64,000 nucleotides of DNA, from positions 977,757 through 1,041,756 of the forward strand of contig NZ_LNUT01000004.1 in the NCBI RefSeq assembly GCF_001512305.1, written 5' to 3'. The notes below the pieces were generated by a model. That model did no database searches and had not been told where the DNA came from. It saw only the letters and a program-made list of their open reading frames with translations. Below, one piece after another: positions 1-10,249 of this stretch. A program made the translations under genes and the position numbers. This DNA comes from Arthrobacter sp. EPSL27 (lineage in GTDB: Bacteria > Actinomycetota > Actinomycetes > Actinomycetales > Micrococcaceae). Each line of letters begins with the position of its first letter. Position 1 is the first letter of the stretch.

Positions 1-2
1 AG

Positions 3-176
3 GGCGAGATTAAGGGCGCGTTCCGCCCCTCGGGCCACCCAAACCTATGGTTCCAAGCCGGCGGCTTCCAGCAGGCGCGGTACGGATCCAAGCTCCTCGC
101 CCTGCAGATTCTCGGCGTTGAGCTTGGCCACAATGACCAGGTATCGACGAAGGTCAGCGTCACAGTCGACGCCTAA
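3..176 (+). CDS. C-terminal fragment of a flavin-dependent monooxygenase (FMO/Baeyer-Villiger type)
   Basis: The window opens inside a gene; the last 57 codons are readable before a TAA at 174-176. The residues GHPNLWFQAGGFQQARYGSK followed by LLALQILG resemble the extreme C-terminus of flavin-containing and Baeyer-Villiger monooxygenases, where a G-G-x-x-x-x-R-x-x-S-x-x-L-A-L-Q pattern lies near the NADPH/FAD domain interface. The Rossmann motifs are off the left edge, so the assignment rests on this tail alone. It is followed by a strong terminator, then by the gene at 280. It would be the third such monooxygenase of this neighbourhood. Confidence 0.6.
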   Translation, partial: GEIKGAFRPSGHPNLWFQAGGFQQARYGSKLLALQILGVELGHNDQVSTKVSVTVDA

Positions 177-185
177 TCATAAAAG

Positions 186-225
186 CGCGGGGATGGGTGA
201 GTTACCGCCTATCCCCGCGGTTTTT
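186..225 (+). terminator. Rho-independent terminator
   Basis: A perfect 9-bp stem CGCGGGGAT (186-194) pairs with ATCCCCGCG (211-219). An inner GGT/ACC pairing adds to it, and it is followed directly by TTTTT (221-225). It ends the monooxygenase transcript and separates it from the gene at 280. Confidence 0.85.
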
Positions 226-279
226 CCGCGTCATTCGAAACTGCCTCGCAGTATAGAGTCGCCGTTAGAGGGAGAAATT

Positions 280-1341
280 GTGACAGCATCCAGAACCCCG
301 GAGTCCGGTACTGTGATTGAATCGATCGAGCGGCTCCGGCAACTTCAGCAGTCTGCACTTGCATGGCTCCTGGAACGGATCGATGACGATGGTCGCCCTG
401 TACGCGCTGATGAGCACAATGGCTATTACCGGCTCCCTTGGGTGCTCGCGTACACAGGCCACCGCGACGTAGCCGACCGTGTGATGTGGTGGATGGACCG
501 CAATACCCTCACTGAGTCGGGGGACCTGCGGGAAGGTCCGGCGAGGGAGGCCTTCACTACTTCAGCGGCGTCCTACCCGCTCTCCATCATCGCCCAAGGG
601 GCACACTTACTGGAGCGCTACGATGTCTCCAGTCGGGTGCTTGACACCTTGCGTGATTTCCAGGACCCGCAGTCAGGCGGTGCCTATACTGCGCGGAAGG
701 GCCAGGGTTCTTCGTTACAGCTGGCATATCTCACAGCTCAGCTCGGGATGACAAGCCTCGCCGCTGGCCGCATCGAGGTCGCGGACGCAGCCTATCGTTG
801 GTTCGAGCGGTTTTTTGATGCACAACCAGACCTTCCGAATTGTCTCTATCTCGGCTGGGATGACACGGGCCTGGTCACGGAGATCCCCACCGATGGCGGG
901 TATAGCCTCCTGATCAACTTCAACCAGCCGCGCCAGGCCTTTCACACACCCGGCATTTCCGCCGCCTTCCTCGCTAGGTATAGCATGCAGGCCGGCACCA
1001 AGGCTGCAGGTGAGATGGCCCGGGCACTGCTCAGATTGCATGACACGGCCACAGATGAGCAATTCAACCACTGGGAGTCAAGCGCGGTCTGCAAGTTGGG
1101 GCTGGGAGCTGCGGCACTAAACGAACTTTCGCCGTCCCCTGAGTACGTGGGTATCCTGCAACGCATGACCGATTGGTATACGGACGCTCAGGAACCGGCG
1201 GGCAATTGGGTGCATCGTGCCGTCACGCGTCCCAACCCCACGGAGGCGCACCTCATGGAGAAGACAGCAGAAAACCTGCTGTGGGTCTCTATGATGCTCA
1301 CCAGTTTAGCCGGCACGCGGGCCGATCTGTCCGTGGCCTAA
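280..1341 (+). CDS. Unrecognised 353-aa protein with helical-barrel character
   Basis: The start is the GTG at 280, preceded by GAGGGAGAAATT; the frame is open further upstream but crosses the terminator. The product is soluble, with no signal peptide. It is rich in Trp, Tyr and His within alternating amphipathic helices. A QDPQSGGAY element near residue 130 recalls the QxxxGG pattern of (alpha/alpha)6-barrel proteins such as squalene-cyclase-like, linalool-isomerase-like or N-acylglucosamine-epimerase-like folds. I do not recognise the family and give no function. It leads a three-gene operon with an SDR (28-bp gap) and a lipase-like hydrolase, which suggests a catabolic enzyme acting on a small hydrophobic or cyclic compound. 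Confidence 0.75.
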   Translation: MTASRTPESGTVIESIERLRQLQQSALAWLLERIDDDGRPVRADEHNGYYRLPWVLAYTGHRDVADRVMWWMDRNTLTESGDLREGPAREAFTTSAASYPLSIIAQGAHLLERYDVSSRVLDTLRDFQDPQSGGAYTARKGQGSSLQLAYLTAQLGMTSLAAGRIEVADAAYRWFERFFDAQPDLPNCLYLGWDDTGLVTEIPTDGGYSLLINFNQPRQAFHTPGISAAFLARYSMQAGTKAAGEMARALLRLHDTATDEQFNHWESSAVCKLGLGAAALNELSPSPEYVGILQRMTDWYTDAQEPAGNWVHRAVTRPNPTEAHLMEKTAENLLWVSMMLTSLAGTRADLSVA

Positions 1342-1368
1342 CGACACACTTCCAAGGAGACTTATCCC

Positions 1369-2331
1369 ATGACGGCAGACATTGCGTCCACAAACGGCAA
1401 CGATTCCGTTCGCTCCGCGATCGTCACGGGTTCGGCGGGCGGCATTGGCGCGGCAGAGGTTGCGAGATTTATTTCTGCGGGATACTACGTCATTGCTAAC
1501 GACATCGACGCAGCGCGGCTGGCCAATACGGTTGAGCAGCTGGGCGGTGCTGCTGTGGTGACGGGTGTTCCCGGCGATATCTCCTCATCAGACACGGCAC
1601 GGGCTCTCGTGGCAGAAGCCACCCGCGACGGCCGTCGCCTCGAGACCGTGATCAACAACGCCGGGGCGATCCGGAACGGCCCAATTCACGAACTCAGTGA
1701 CGACGATTTCGACCACGTTGTGGCCACCAACCTCCGGGGAACGTTCATGCTGAGCCGCGAGGCTTCGAAGTATTGGCGGCGGAATGCCGTTGACACCGGC
1801 CGGGCAATGCGTTCAAACCTGATCAATACGACATCGAGGGCGGCCCTCCTCGCGAACCCGGCCCAATCAAACTACGGTGCGGCGAAGGCCGGAGTTGCTG
1901 TGATGACGCAAATTCTCGCACGCGAGTTGCGCACCTATGGGACACGCTGCAACGTCATTGCGCCGCGTGCGTATACCCCGATGATGCGTGAGGGGCTTGG
2001 GGAGTTCCGTCAGGACGCATTGGAGGAGTGGTCCCCCGACTACATTGCGCGGTTTGCCGAGTTCCTCTCAAGCCCGACGGCCGCAGGTATTACGGGGCAA
2101 ATCTTCGTTGTGCACGGTTGGCACGTACAACTCGCACGCACCTGGGACGTGTCGGATTCCGTCGACCTCGACTACTCGGGCGGCCAGGGTCGGGTGCTGG
2201 CGCAGCTTGACGGACTCTTCGCCGGGGAACCGATGGAAATCAGCGAGTTCGAGGCGGACGACTTTCCGCTCGCGGATTCCACTGCCGCCAACCCGTTCAA
2301 GCTAGCCAATCTGAAGGCATCGGCAGAGTGA
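1369..2331 (+). CDS. Short-chain dehydrogenase/reductase (SDR) with C-terminal extension
   Basis: Classical NAD(P)(H)-dependent alcohol/ketone oxidoreductase. The nucleotide loop TGSAGGIG is at residues 20-27, the NNAG motif at 96-99, and the catalytic triad is probably S156, Y169 and K173 (YGAAK). At 320 aa it is about 65 residues longer than a usual SDR. The extension after residue 255 resembles the longer 17-beta-HSD4/multifunctional-enzyme branch acting on hydroxyacyl or steroid-like substrates. The ATG follows AAGGAGA at good spacing. The stop overlaps the GTG start of the hydrolase gene (GTGA), so the two are translationally coupled. Confidence 0.88.
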   Translation: MTADIASTNGNDSVRSAIVTGSAGGIGAAEVARFISAGYYVIANDIDAARLANTVEQLGGAAVVTGVPGDISSSDTARALVAEATRDGRRLETVINNAGAIRNGPIHELSDDDFDHVVATNLRGTFMLSREASKYWRRNAVDTGRAMRSNLINTTSRAALLANPAQSNYGAAKAGVAVMTQILARELRTYGTRCNVIAPRAYTPMMREGLGEFRQDALEEWSPDYIARFAEFLSSPTAAGITGQIFVVHGWHVQLARTWDVSDSVDLDYSGGQGRVLAQLDGLFAGEPMEISEFEADDFPLADSTAANPFKLANLKASAE

Positions 2332-3302
2332 GTGCAGTGACAAAAACGTCCAGGCCGAATCCTGAGATCCAGTTCCTGCTGGATGCACCGCCCTCTCGGG
2401 AGCGCATCGCGATCTTCGAGGGAACCCCGTGGGATCGTGCGGGCCAGGGGGTCATTGTCGATACGCTCCGCCTGATGCCGAGCGCTAAGGTTGCGCCCTT
2501 CCCTATCGGCGAGACGTGGGACTTCCCGGTTGGGTCCAGGGGCACACAGGTGCGGGGCTATCGCCCATTGGCGGTGGAAGGCCCACTGCCCATAGTCGTC
2601 GACTTCCACGGAGGAGGCTGGGTTTACGGAAGTGTCGACACCAATGATCAGTCTTGCCGCGCCATCGCCAACTCCGCTCGCTGCCTCGTGTTCAATGTGG
2701 GCTACGGCCTTGCCCCTGAAAACCCCTTCCCAGGGCCTCTGGAGGAGTGCATCGAGGTTACACAGTGGATCATAGATAACGCCGAATCACTCGGGGGTGA
2801 TCCCGGTCGGATTGTGGTTTCGGGGCAGAGTGCAGGTGGCAACCTTGCCGCCGCCGTTGTTTTGCACGCGGCGGAAACCGGGGCGTTCAGCATCACCGGC
2901 CAAGTATTGTCTTACCCGGCGCTTGATGCCACTCGCAGTCTCCCTTCGCACCGGGAGAATGAATTGGGGTACATTCTGTCCGCGAAGGAAATGGAGTTCT
3001 ACTGGCTTGCCTACCACCAGGATCGGGTAGATCCTGAGACCCCGGAACTTTCCCCCCTGTTCGCGGCGGACCTGTCCAAGCTGCCGCCCACGATCGTGCT
3101 GACATCCGAGTTCGATGTTCTTCGCGACGAAGGTGAGGCGTACGCCCGTCGGCTGACCGAGGCGGGCGTGCCAACTATGCTGCGGCGGTATGCAGGGCAG
3201 ATCCACGGACTCCTGGGGCTCGGCGCTGTCACGCCGGATGCCGGCCATGCAATTAGTGAGATCGGTGCTTGGCTAAGGGCCCTTTTTGCCTCTGAAGTAT
3301 GA
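2328..3302 (+). CDS. Alpha/beta hydrolase, hormone-sensitive-lipase (HSL) family
   Basis: Carboxylester or lactone hydrolase, cytoplasmic, 324 aa. The oxyanion-hole motif HGGGW is at residues 94-98 and the nucleophile elbow GQSAGG at 166-171 (Ser168). The acid is in the DVLRDEG segment and the base is the His of QIHGL near residue 294. Translation starts at a GTG that overlaps the stop of the SDR. In Baeyer-Villiger gene sets such enzymes open the lactone product; that role is inferred from context. A second HSL-type hydrolase lies at 38779. Confidence 0.88.
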   Translation: MSAVTKTSRPNPEIQFLLDAPPSRERIAIFEGTPWDRAGQGVIVDTLRLMPSAKVAPFPIGETWDFPVGSRGTQVRGYRPLAVEGPLPIVVDFHGGGWVYGSVDTNDQSCRAIANSARCLVFNVGYGLAPENPFPGPLEECIEVTQWIIDNAESLGGDPGRIVVSGQSAGGNLAAAVVLHAAETGAFSITGQVLSYPALDATRSLPSHRENELGYILSAKEMEFYWLAYHQDRVDPETPELSPLFAADLSKLPPTIVLTSEFDVLRDEGEAYARRLTEAGVPTMLRRYAGQIHGLLGLGAVTPDAGHAISEIGAWLRALFASEV

Positions 3303-3336
3303 GTTTTCAGCCTTGCCGGCGCCAACCGACGACCCC

Positions 3337-3370
3337 ATAGACGAGGCGCCCGTATGAGCGCCTCGTCTAT
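3337..3370 (+). terminator. Terminator hairpin after the hydrolase operon
   Basis: Perfect 13-bp inverted repeat (3337-3349 with 3358-3370, arms ending in GACGAGGCGC / GCGCCTCGTC) and an 8-base loop, 35 bases after the hydrolase stop. Only a weak T-rich tail follows (CCTTTGTT). Confidence 0.7.
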
Positions 3371-3436
3371 CCTTTGTTCCAATGATGCATGCTGTCCGGC
3401 TGCCGTCGGCAGTCCGGCCCGAGAAGTGTTCTGAAT

Positions 3437-3478
3437 TTTCGGTTACAGAGGTTTGCCTAGAACACCCTGTAACCGAAA
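3437..3478. repeat. 12-bp inverted repeat, recombination-site-like
   Basis: TTTCGGTTACAG (3437-3448) and CTGTAACCGAAA (3467-3478) form perfect arms around 18 bases. It lies 83 bases left of the IS21 end. The geometry recalls crossover or resolution sites of serine recombinases, or a large dimer operator. No recombinase gene is near, so its role is unknown. Confidence 0.5.
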
Positions 3479-3633
3479 GACACGCATCTCGTAGATGAGG
3501 CACGGCACAACAGCGACTCAGTGTCGCGACCGGCAAGGTGCCACGAAGAGCCCTGAAAGTTGTCGGTGACGGTCGAAAAGTGAGCCATAGTGACGGTTGA
3601 AATCTGAGCCACCCGTTCCAAACGATTGGGTGG

Positions 3634-5639
<2,006 letters not shown>

Positions 5640-5898
5640 CCAACGTCAAAGTGGCTCATTTTTCAGCCCGCGAAATGGCTCACTTTTCGACCATCGCTGA
5701 CAAAAGTACCCTCCCGGCCGTAATACGGGCGGCCCTGGCGCCCCCAGCGTTACACGGTGCTTGTGTAGGGACGCCGGGTTGTTTGCCGACACCTATTCCA
5801 CCGGTGAAACGGCCCTGCTGGACCGCAGCAAGGGGAAGGCCTCAAATGGCTGCCTTGCACCCCCGTTGGGCGGCTCACCCCTATGTGACGCCGGACGC

Positions 5899-5937
5899 CC
5901 CTCCAGCAACAGCTCGCCTGCTGAAGCTGCTGGAGGG
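5899..5937 (-). terminator. Possible hairpin downstream of the acyl-CoA dehydrogenase operon
   Basis: CCCTCCAGCA (5899-5908) pairs with TGCTGGAGGG (5928-5937), with an inner AGCT pairing. It lies 36 bases beyond the 3' end of the minus-strand acyl-CoA dehydrogenase gene. There is no T-tract, so termination is uncertain. The rest of 5708-5972 shows no credible gene. Confidence 0.4.
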
Positions 5938-5972
5938 AGACCCGTTCGTTCCTTGATCTTTCTTGGTGGAGC

Positions 5973-7157
5973 TTAGAAGGAGCGAGGCATCTTGAGCACG
6001 TGCTGCCCAACGAATGAGAGGATCAGGTTCGTTGAAATCGGGGCAACCTGGAAGAGTCGTGTCTCGCGGAACTTGCGCTCGATGTCGTACTCCTCTGCAA
6101 ATCCGAGCCCGCCGTGCGTCTGAATTGCAACGTTGGCGGCCTCCCAAGAGGCCTCCGAGGCGAGAAGCTTGGCCATGTTGGCTTCGGCACCGCAGGGAGC
6201 CTCGGCGTCAAAAAGGTCACATGCACGCCACCGCATGAGGTTTGCGGCTTCGACGTTGACGTGGGCCCGGGCGATGGGGAATTGGACGCCCTGGTTGGAT
6301 CCGATGGGGCGGCCGAATACTATTCGCTGTCCTGCATACTTGCGAGTGCGCTCGATGAACCAACGGCCGTCGCCTACGCATTCCGAGGCAACGAGTATGC
6401 GCTCGGCGTTAAGGGTGTCCAGCAGGTAACGGAAGCCTTCGCCCTCCTTACCGACCAGGGCGGATTCGGGTACGCGGACGTTGTCAAAGAACACCTCATT
6501 AGTCTCGTGGTTGACCATCGTTTGAATCGGCACGGCGGTGATGCCGGTCGTCTCTCGCAGGTCGATAAGGAACAGCGATAGACCCAGCGATGGTTTGGCT
6601 ACATCCTCCCGCTTGCTCGTGCGCGCCAGCAGAAGGAGTAAGTCTGAGTGCTGAAAACGGGACGTCCAGATCTTCTGCCCGTTGATGACATACTCGTCGC
6701 CGTCACGTACGGCCATAGTCCGGATGTTTGTCGTGTCAGTTCCTGCATCAGGCTCCGTCACCCCGAAGGCCTGCAAACGGACCGCACCAGAGGCAATCCC
6801 GGGCAGATACTTCTTCTTCTGCTCCTCGCTGCCGTGCCTTAAGACTGCTCCCATCGTGTACATCTGGGCGTGTACAGGGCCGGCGTTGCCTCCATTCGCG
6901 TTAATTTGCTCGAGGATGACTGACGCGTCGCCGAGACCGAGGCCGAGGCCGCCGTACTCTTCGGGAATCAGGGCCCCCAGGCAGCCGGATTCAGTGAGCG
7001 CGTCAACAAAGGCCTCGGGGTACGCACGAGCCCGGTCGACGGTACGCCAGTACTCGTCGGGGAACTTCGTGCTGATGCTGTTAACGAGGTCGCGGAGGTC
7101 GCGGCGCAGCTCGGACTCCGAGAGCGCGTGATTAAGGGTAGCCGTGGATTCAGCCAT
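5973..7157 (-). CDS. Acyl-CoA dehydrogenase
   Basis: FAD-dependent alpha,beta-dehydrogenation of an acyl-CoA; electrons go to ETF (etfBA lie at 33.8 kb). Length is 394 aa. FAD/substrate motifs FGVTEPDAGTD (about 131-141) and QKIWTS (161-166) are present. The usual C-terminal catalytic Glu (in YEGT) is absent: the tail reads QVAPISTNLIL. A Glu at residue 252 in LNAERILVAS matches the helix-G catalytic base of isovaleryl-CoA-type dehydrogenases, which suits a branched or substituted substrate. As the last gene of the CitE-MmgE-CaiB-MaoC operon, it may act on a C5 thioester such as a methylsuccinyl-type CoA (inference). It overlaps maoC by 8 bp. Confidence 0.9.
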   Translation of the reverse strand: MAESTATLNHALSESELRRDLRDLVNSISTKFPDEYWRTVDRARAYPEAFVDALTESGCLGALIPEEYGGLGLGLGDASVILEQINANGGNAGPVHAQMYTMGAVLRHGSEEQKKKYLPGIASGAVRLQAFGVTEPDAGTDTTNIRTMAVRDGDEYVINGQKIWTSRFQHSDLLLLLARTSKREDVAKPSLGLSLFLIDLRETTGITAVPIQTMVNHETNEVFFDNVRVPESALVGKEGEGFRYLLDTLNAERILVASECVGDGRWFIERTRKYAGQRIVFGRPIGSNQGVQFPIARAHVNVEAANLMRWRACDLFDAEAPCGAEANMAKLLASEASWEAANVAIQTHGGLGFAEEYDIERKFRETRLFQVAPISTNLILSFVGQHVLKMPRSF

Positions 7158-7659
7158 GGTCTAGGAGTTCCTTTTCTGTTGCGAAGCGCGGACCGAAGCC
7201 GTGCTTGTAAATGAGGGCACTGCGCTTGAACGAAATGACGAGATCCTTGTTTTGGTTGAATCCCTCCGTAAACACCGACACGATCCCCAGCTGTGGACGC
7301 GAGTTTGACTCGCGTACGGCCGTGATTGTACTGCGCGAGTGCAGCGTGTCACCTTCGAAGACAGGATGCGGCAGCAGTACGTCGGTCCAGGAGAGATTTG
7401 CAAACACGTTCTGCGAGATGTCCGTGACGGTCTGCCCGACTACGAGGGCAAGGGTGAACGCGGAATTGACCAGCGGTTTGCCGAATTCAGTGCGTGCGGC
7501 GTACTCGTGGTCGAAGTGGACCGGAGCAGTGTTCTGTGTAAGCAACGTAAACCAAATGTTGTCAGCGGTCGTCACTGTTCTCCCAAGTGGGTGCTCGAAT
7601 ATGTCGCCCACTACGAACTCCTCGAAGTAGCGGCCGTGCCAGCCCCGATGCGTAGTCAC
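7150..7659 (-). CDS. MaoC-family (R)-specific enoyl-CoA hydratase; itaconyl/mesaconyl-CoA hydratase candidate
   Basis: Single hot-dog domain of 169 aa with the hydratase signature NTAPVHFDHEYA (about residues 38-49). It carries the His of the usual Asp/His pair, with Asn where Asp is more common. Further family marks are FGKPLVNSAFTLAL and LPHPVFEGDTLHS. MaoC proteins of this kind hydrate itaconyl-CoA or mesaconyl-CoA to citramalyl- or methylmalyl-CoA in C5-dicarboxylate pathways. Placement between a class III CoA-transferase and a CoA-ester lyase gene set supports that role. Both gene junctions overlap (4 bp upstream, 8 bp downstream). Confidence 0.87.
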   Translation of the reverse strand: MTTHRGWHGRYFEEFVVGDIFEHPLGRTVTTADNIWFTLLTQNTAPVHFDHEYAARTEFGKPLVNSAFTLALVVGQTVTDISQNVFANLSWTDVLLPHPVFEGDTLHSRSTITAVRESNSRPQLGIVSVFTEGFNQNKDLVISFKRSALIYKHGFGPRFATEKELLDHG

Positions 7660-8849
7660 GCGGTCCTCACTTTCCTGTTGGGTACATTTAGGGTCAAGGC
7701 GTCAGCGTCGATGCCAAGCCAGTTGCAGATGGCCTCGGTGTCTTCGCCCACGGCGGGGATTCTGCCGTAATCGAGATCATGTCCTTGAGGCACCCAGGGC
7801 GGAAGCAGAGTCTGAAAGTTGCCTTGCGGACTCTCCGTTGGAATCCACCGGTTTCGTTCGACAATCTGCTCATGAGTGGCGAGCTGGTCGAGCGTGTTGA
7901 GCCGGGAGTGCGCGATTTCTGCTGCTCCGAGCTGTGCAAGCAGGTCGTCGCGGTTGATCATGGCAATGCGCCTGGTAACGATATCGTCGAGCTCAGTTCG
8001 GTTTTGGATGCGTTGCTCATGGCTGTTGAAGCGGGGATCCTCGGCGAGTAACGCGTCTCCGAGAATGCGGAGGCAAAACCGCCGCCACTCGCTGTCGTTC
8101 TGCACCGCCAGCAGCACTTGGTGTCCCTCGCGTGTCGAGAACGCTCCGTAGGGTGCAATCGTGGCGTGACTGACCCCCATGCGGCGGGGGGCAGTGCCCC
8201 CGTGCTGGGTGTAGTAGAGCGGATAGGCCAGCCACTCGACAAGGGAATCGAAGAGGGATACGTCCACACTGAGCGCTTCCCCCGTAAGGTTTCGATGCAT
8301 CAGGGCGGCGAGGACGCTGGAGTAGACATACATTCCCGCTGCGATGTCAGCGATGGAAATGCCGACCTTGGCCATACGGTCTTCACTGCCGGTGAGGGAA
8401 ACCAGGCCGGTCTCGCCCTGTACAAGGAGGTCGTATGCCTTTGAGTCGCACAGCGGTCCGGATTTTCCGTAACCTGAAACTGAGCCGGCAATAAGGCGAG
8501 GATGGGACCGCGCCAAAGTTTCCGAGTCGAGTCCCTGTTTTGTTGCGGCACGAGGAGAAATGTTGTGCAGAAACACGTCCGCTCGACCTATAAGAGCCTC
8601 CAAGGCTGCCCGCCCATCCTCGCTCTTAATGTCGAGGGCCACCGATTCCTTACCTCGATTTAGCCAAGCAAACGCACTCGATAGCCCATTGATCTTGCTG
8701 TCATAGCCGCGGGCAAAATCACCAGAACCGGGTCGTTCAACTTTGATGACCCGAGCACCGAGATCCGCGAGCTGGCGGGTGGCAAATGGCACCGCGACTG
8801 CCTGCTCGAGGGCGACGATAATTAATCCTTCTAGCGGTCGACCCGGCAT
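7656..8849 (-). CDS. CaiB/BaiF class III CoA-transferase
   Basis: Moves CoA between carboxylates through an aspartyl-CoA anhydride. Length is 397 aa, normal for the family. The N-terminal motif VALEQAVAVPFATRQLADLG and the G-x-G-x-x-GP region (SGYGKSGPL) precede YDLLVQGETG, where Asp140 is the expected nucleophile. In itaconate operons the equivalent gene is the succinyl-CoA:itaconate CoA-transferase. The acceptor here is inferred only from the operon. It overlaps the MmgE/PrpD gene by 19 bp and maoC by 4 bp. Confidence 0.9.
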   Translation of the reverse strand: MPGRPLEGLIIVALEQAVAVPFATRQLADLGARVIKVERPGSGDFARGYDSKINGLSSAFAWLNRGKESVALDIKSEDGRAALEALIGRADVFLHNISPRAATKQGLDSETLARSHPRLIAGSVSGYGKSGPLCDSKAYDLLVQGETGLVSLTGSEDRMAKVGISIADIAAGMYVYSSVLAALMHRNLTGEALSVDVSLFDSLVEWLAYPLYYTQHGGTAPRRMGVSHATIAPYGAFSTREGHQVLLAVQNDSEWRRFCLRILGDALLAEDPRFNSHEQRIQNRTELDDIVTRRIAMINRDDLLAQLGAAEIAHSRLNTLDQLATHEQIVERNRWIPTESPQGNFQTLLPPWVPQGHDLDYGRIPAVGEDTEAICNWLGIDADALTLNVPNRKVRTA

Positions 8850-10237
8850 GGCTCGTCCTCCGAATCCTGTAGTTTGACCTGACTAATCAGCTGAATGGTT
8901 GTCCGTATCGACCTTTCGGCGCGCAGCGCGCGTAGAGGGCGGTAGACGTCATCTGGAACGCCCTGCTCCTCGAAGCCGGCACACTGCTCAAACTTCGCCC
9001 GAAGCTGCCCTTCGGTGAGGGGGGCACCAGTGTGACCGCGCGGGACGTCATTGCGGGCAGTGAAGATTCTGCCGTCACGGGTGGTGACGGTGACTACGGC
9101 AAATGATTCGTGCCAATTAGGCGAACCGTAGGGAGGAGAAGCGGATTCAGTCGCCGTCACAAGCTTGAGTAGAGTCTGCACCTCGGGCCGCCGGACACGT
9201 GATTCGTCGAAGCTCGACAGAAAGACGTCCCCGTCCAGGAGGGCGGCTGCGACGGTGTACTCTATGCTGAACTTCGCCTCGGATCCATCGGCGGGGCGGT
9301 GATGAATTAGCGGGACAAGCCCCGCAGGTTGGACCGTGACGTTAATCGCCGTTACCTCAGAGAGGTCGATCTGCCCTGCCAATTCTGCCGCGGCCTCGAT
9401 TGCCGGGTGTGTGCGGTAGCAGCACGGGTAGCGCTTAATGTTGAACCCTGATGCCACGAACGCCCTCTGAACCACCTCGGCCGTTGGTTTGATTCTGCTG
9501 GAACTCCCGCGGAAGAGCTCAAGGAACCCGATCGGCCCGGAAAGCTGCTCCGGGTTTGACGTGAAGCCGCGTATGCCAAGTTCAGCGGCTAGCACAGCAT
9601 TCGAGGCCGCGAAGCCCGCATGGAGGGGCTTGACCATAGTGCCGAAGTTCTGCCTGCTTCCGGCTGCGAGCGAGCCTGCAATCCCGAGTGCGTTGCGGGC
9701 ACCAGTGGCGTCGGCGCGGAGAAGTCGGGACACCGCAGCGGCTCCCCCGACGGTGCCGATGGTAGAAGTGGAGTGCCAACCGGCACCGAAGTGCGTGGTG
9801 ATATCCAGGTGCGCGGCGATGACGCGGTTTGTGATTGCCCCTACCCGAAAGGCAGCGAGAAGATCTTTACCGCTAGCGTTGACTTTTTGCCCGATAGACC
9901 AGAGGGCTGGGAATATTACCGCACTAGGGTGCGCGATGTAGGCTTCGTCCATATCGTCGAGATCGAGTGCATGGGCGCTCGTGCCGTCCAGTAGTGCAGC
10001 GTCGCGTGACGCCACCGGGCGGGACGCCGCTATCGAGTAGACCGGCCCCTCGCCCGCTTCCACTGTGGCGTCCAGAATGCGCACGGGCTGTTGCCGGGAA
10101 CCAGCCAGAGTGACGCCGACCGTATCGACAAAGGCGCGCTCTCCAATCGTGGCCCACTCTTCCTCAAGGAAGGCCTCCTCGTTCGAGATGAGGTCGACGA
10201 GAAGCTCGGTTAGCGAGGGATTCTCTCTTGAAGGCAT
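8831..10237 (-). CDS. MmgE/PrpD family protein
   Basis: Family of 2-methylcitrate dehydratase and cis-aconitate (itaconate-forming) decarboxylase; 468 aa. Recognisable family segments are TSAHALDLDDMDEAYIAHPS near residue 88, the GWHSTSTIGTVGGAAAVSRL block near 152, and KRYPCCYRTHPAIEAA near 270. It is clearly distinct from the true PrpD at 58107 (506 aa). An MmgE/PrpD gene also accompanies the itaconate operon of Pseudomonas, so it may isomerise, dehydrate or decarboxylate a related tricarboxylate or hydroxy-acid. The exact reaction cannot be told from sequence. Confidence 0.85.
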   Translation of the reverse strand: MPSRENPSLTELLVDLISNEEAFLEEEWATIGERAFVDTVGVTLAGSRQQPVRILDATVEAGEGPVYSIAASRPVASRDAALLDGTSAHALDLDDMDEAYIAHPSAVIFPALWSIGQKVNASGKDLLAAFRVGAITNRVIAAHLDITTHFGAGWHSTSTIGTVGGAAAVSRLLRADATGARNALGIAGSLAAGSRQNFGTMVKPLHAGFAASNAVLAAELGIRGFTSNPEQLSGPIGFLELFRGSSSRIKPTAEVVQRAFVASGFNIKRYPCCYRTHPAIEAAAELAGQIDLSEVTAINVTVQPAGLVPLIHHRPADGSEAKFSIEYTVAAALLDGDVFLSSFDESRVRRPEVQTLLKLVTATESASPPYGSPNWHESFAVVTVTTRDGRIFTARNDVPRGHTGAPLTEGQLRAKFEQCAGFEEQGVPDDVYRPLRALRAERSIRTTIQLISQVKLQDSEDEPCRVDR

Positions 10238-10249
10238 GACTACACTTCC

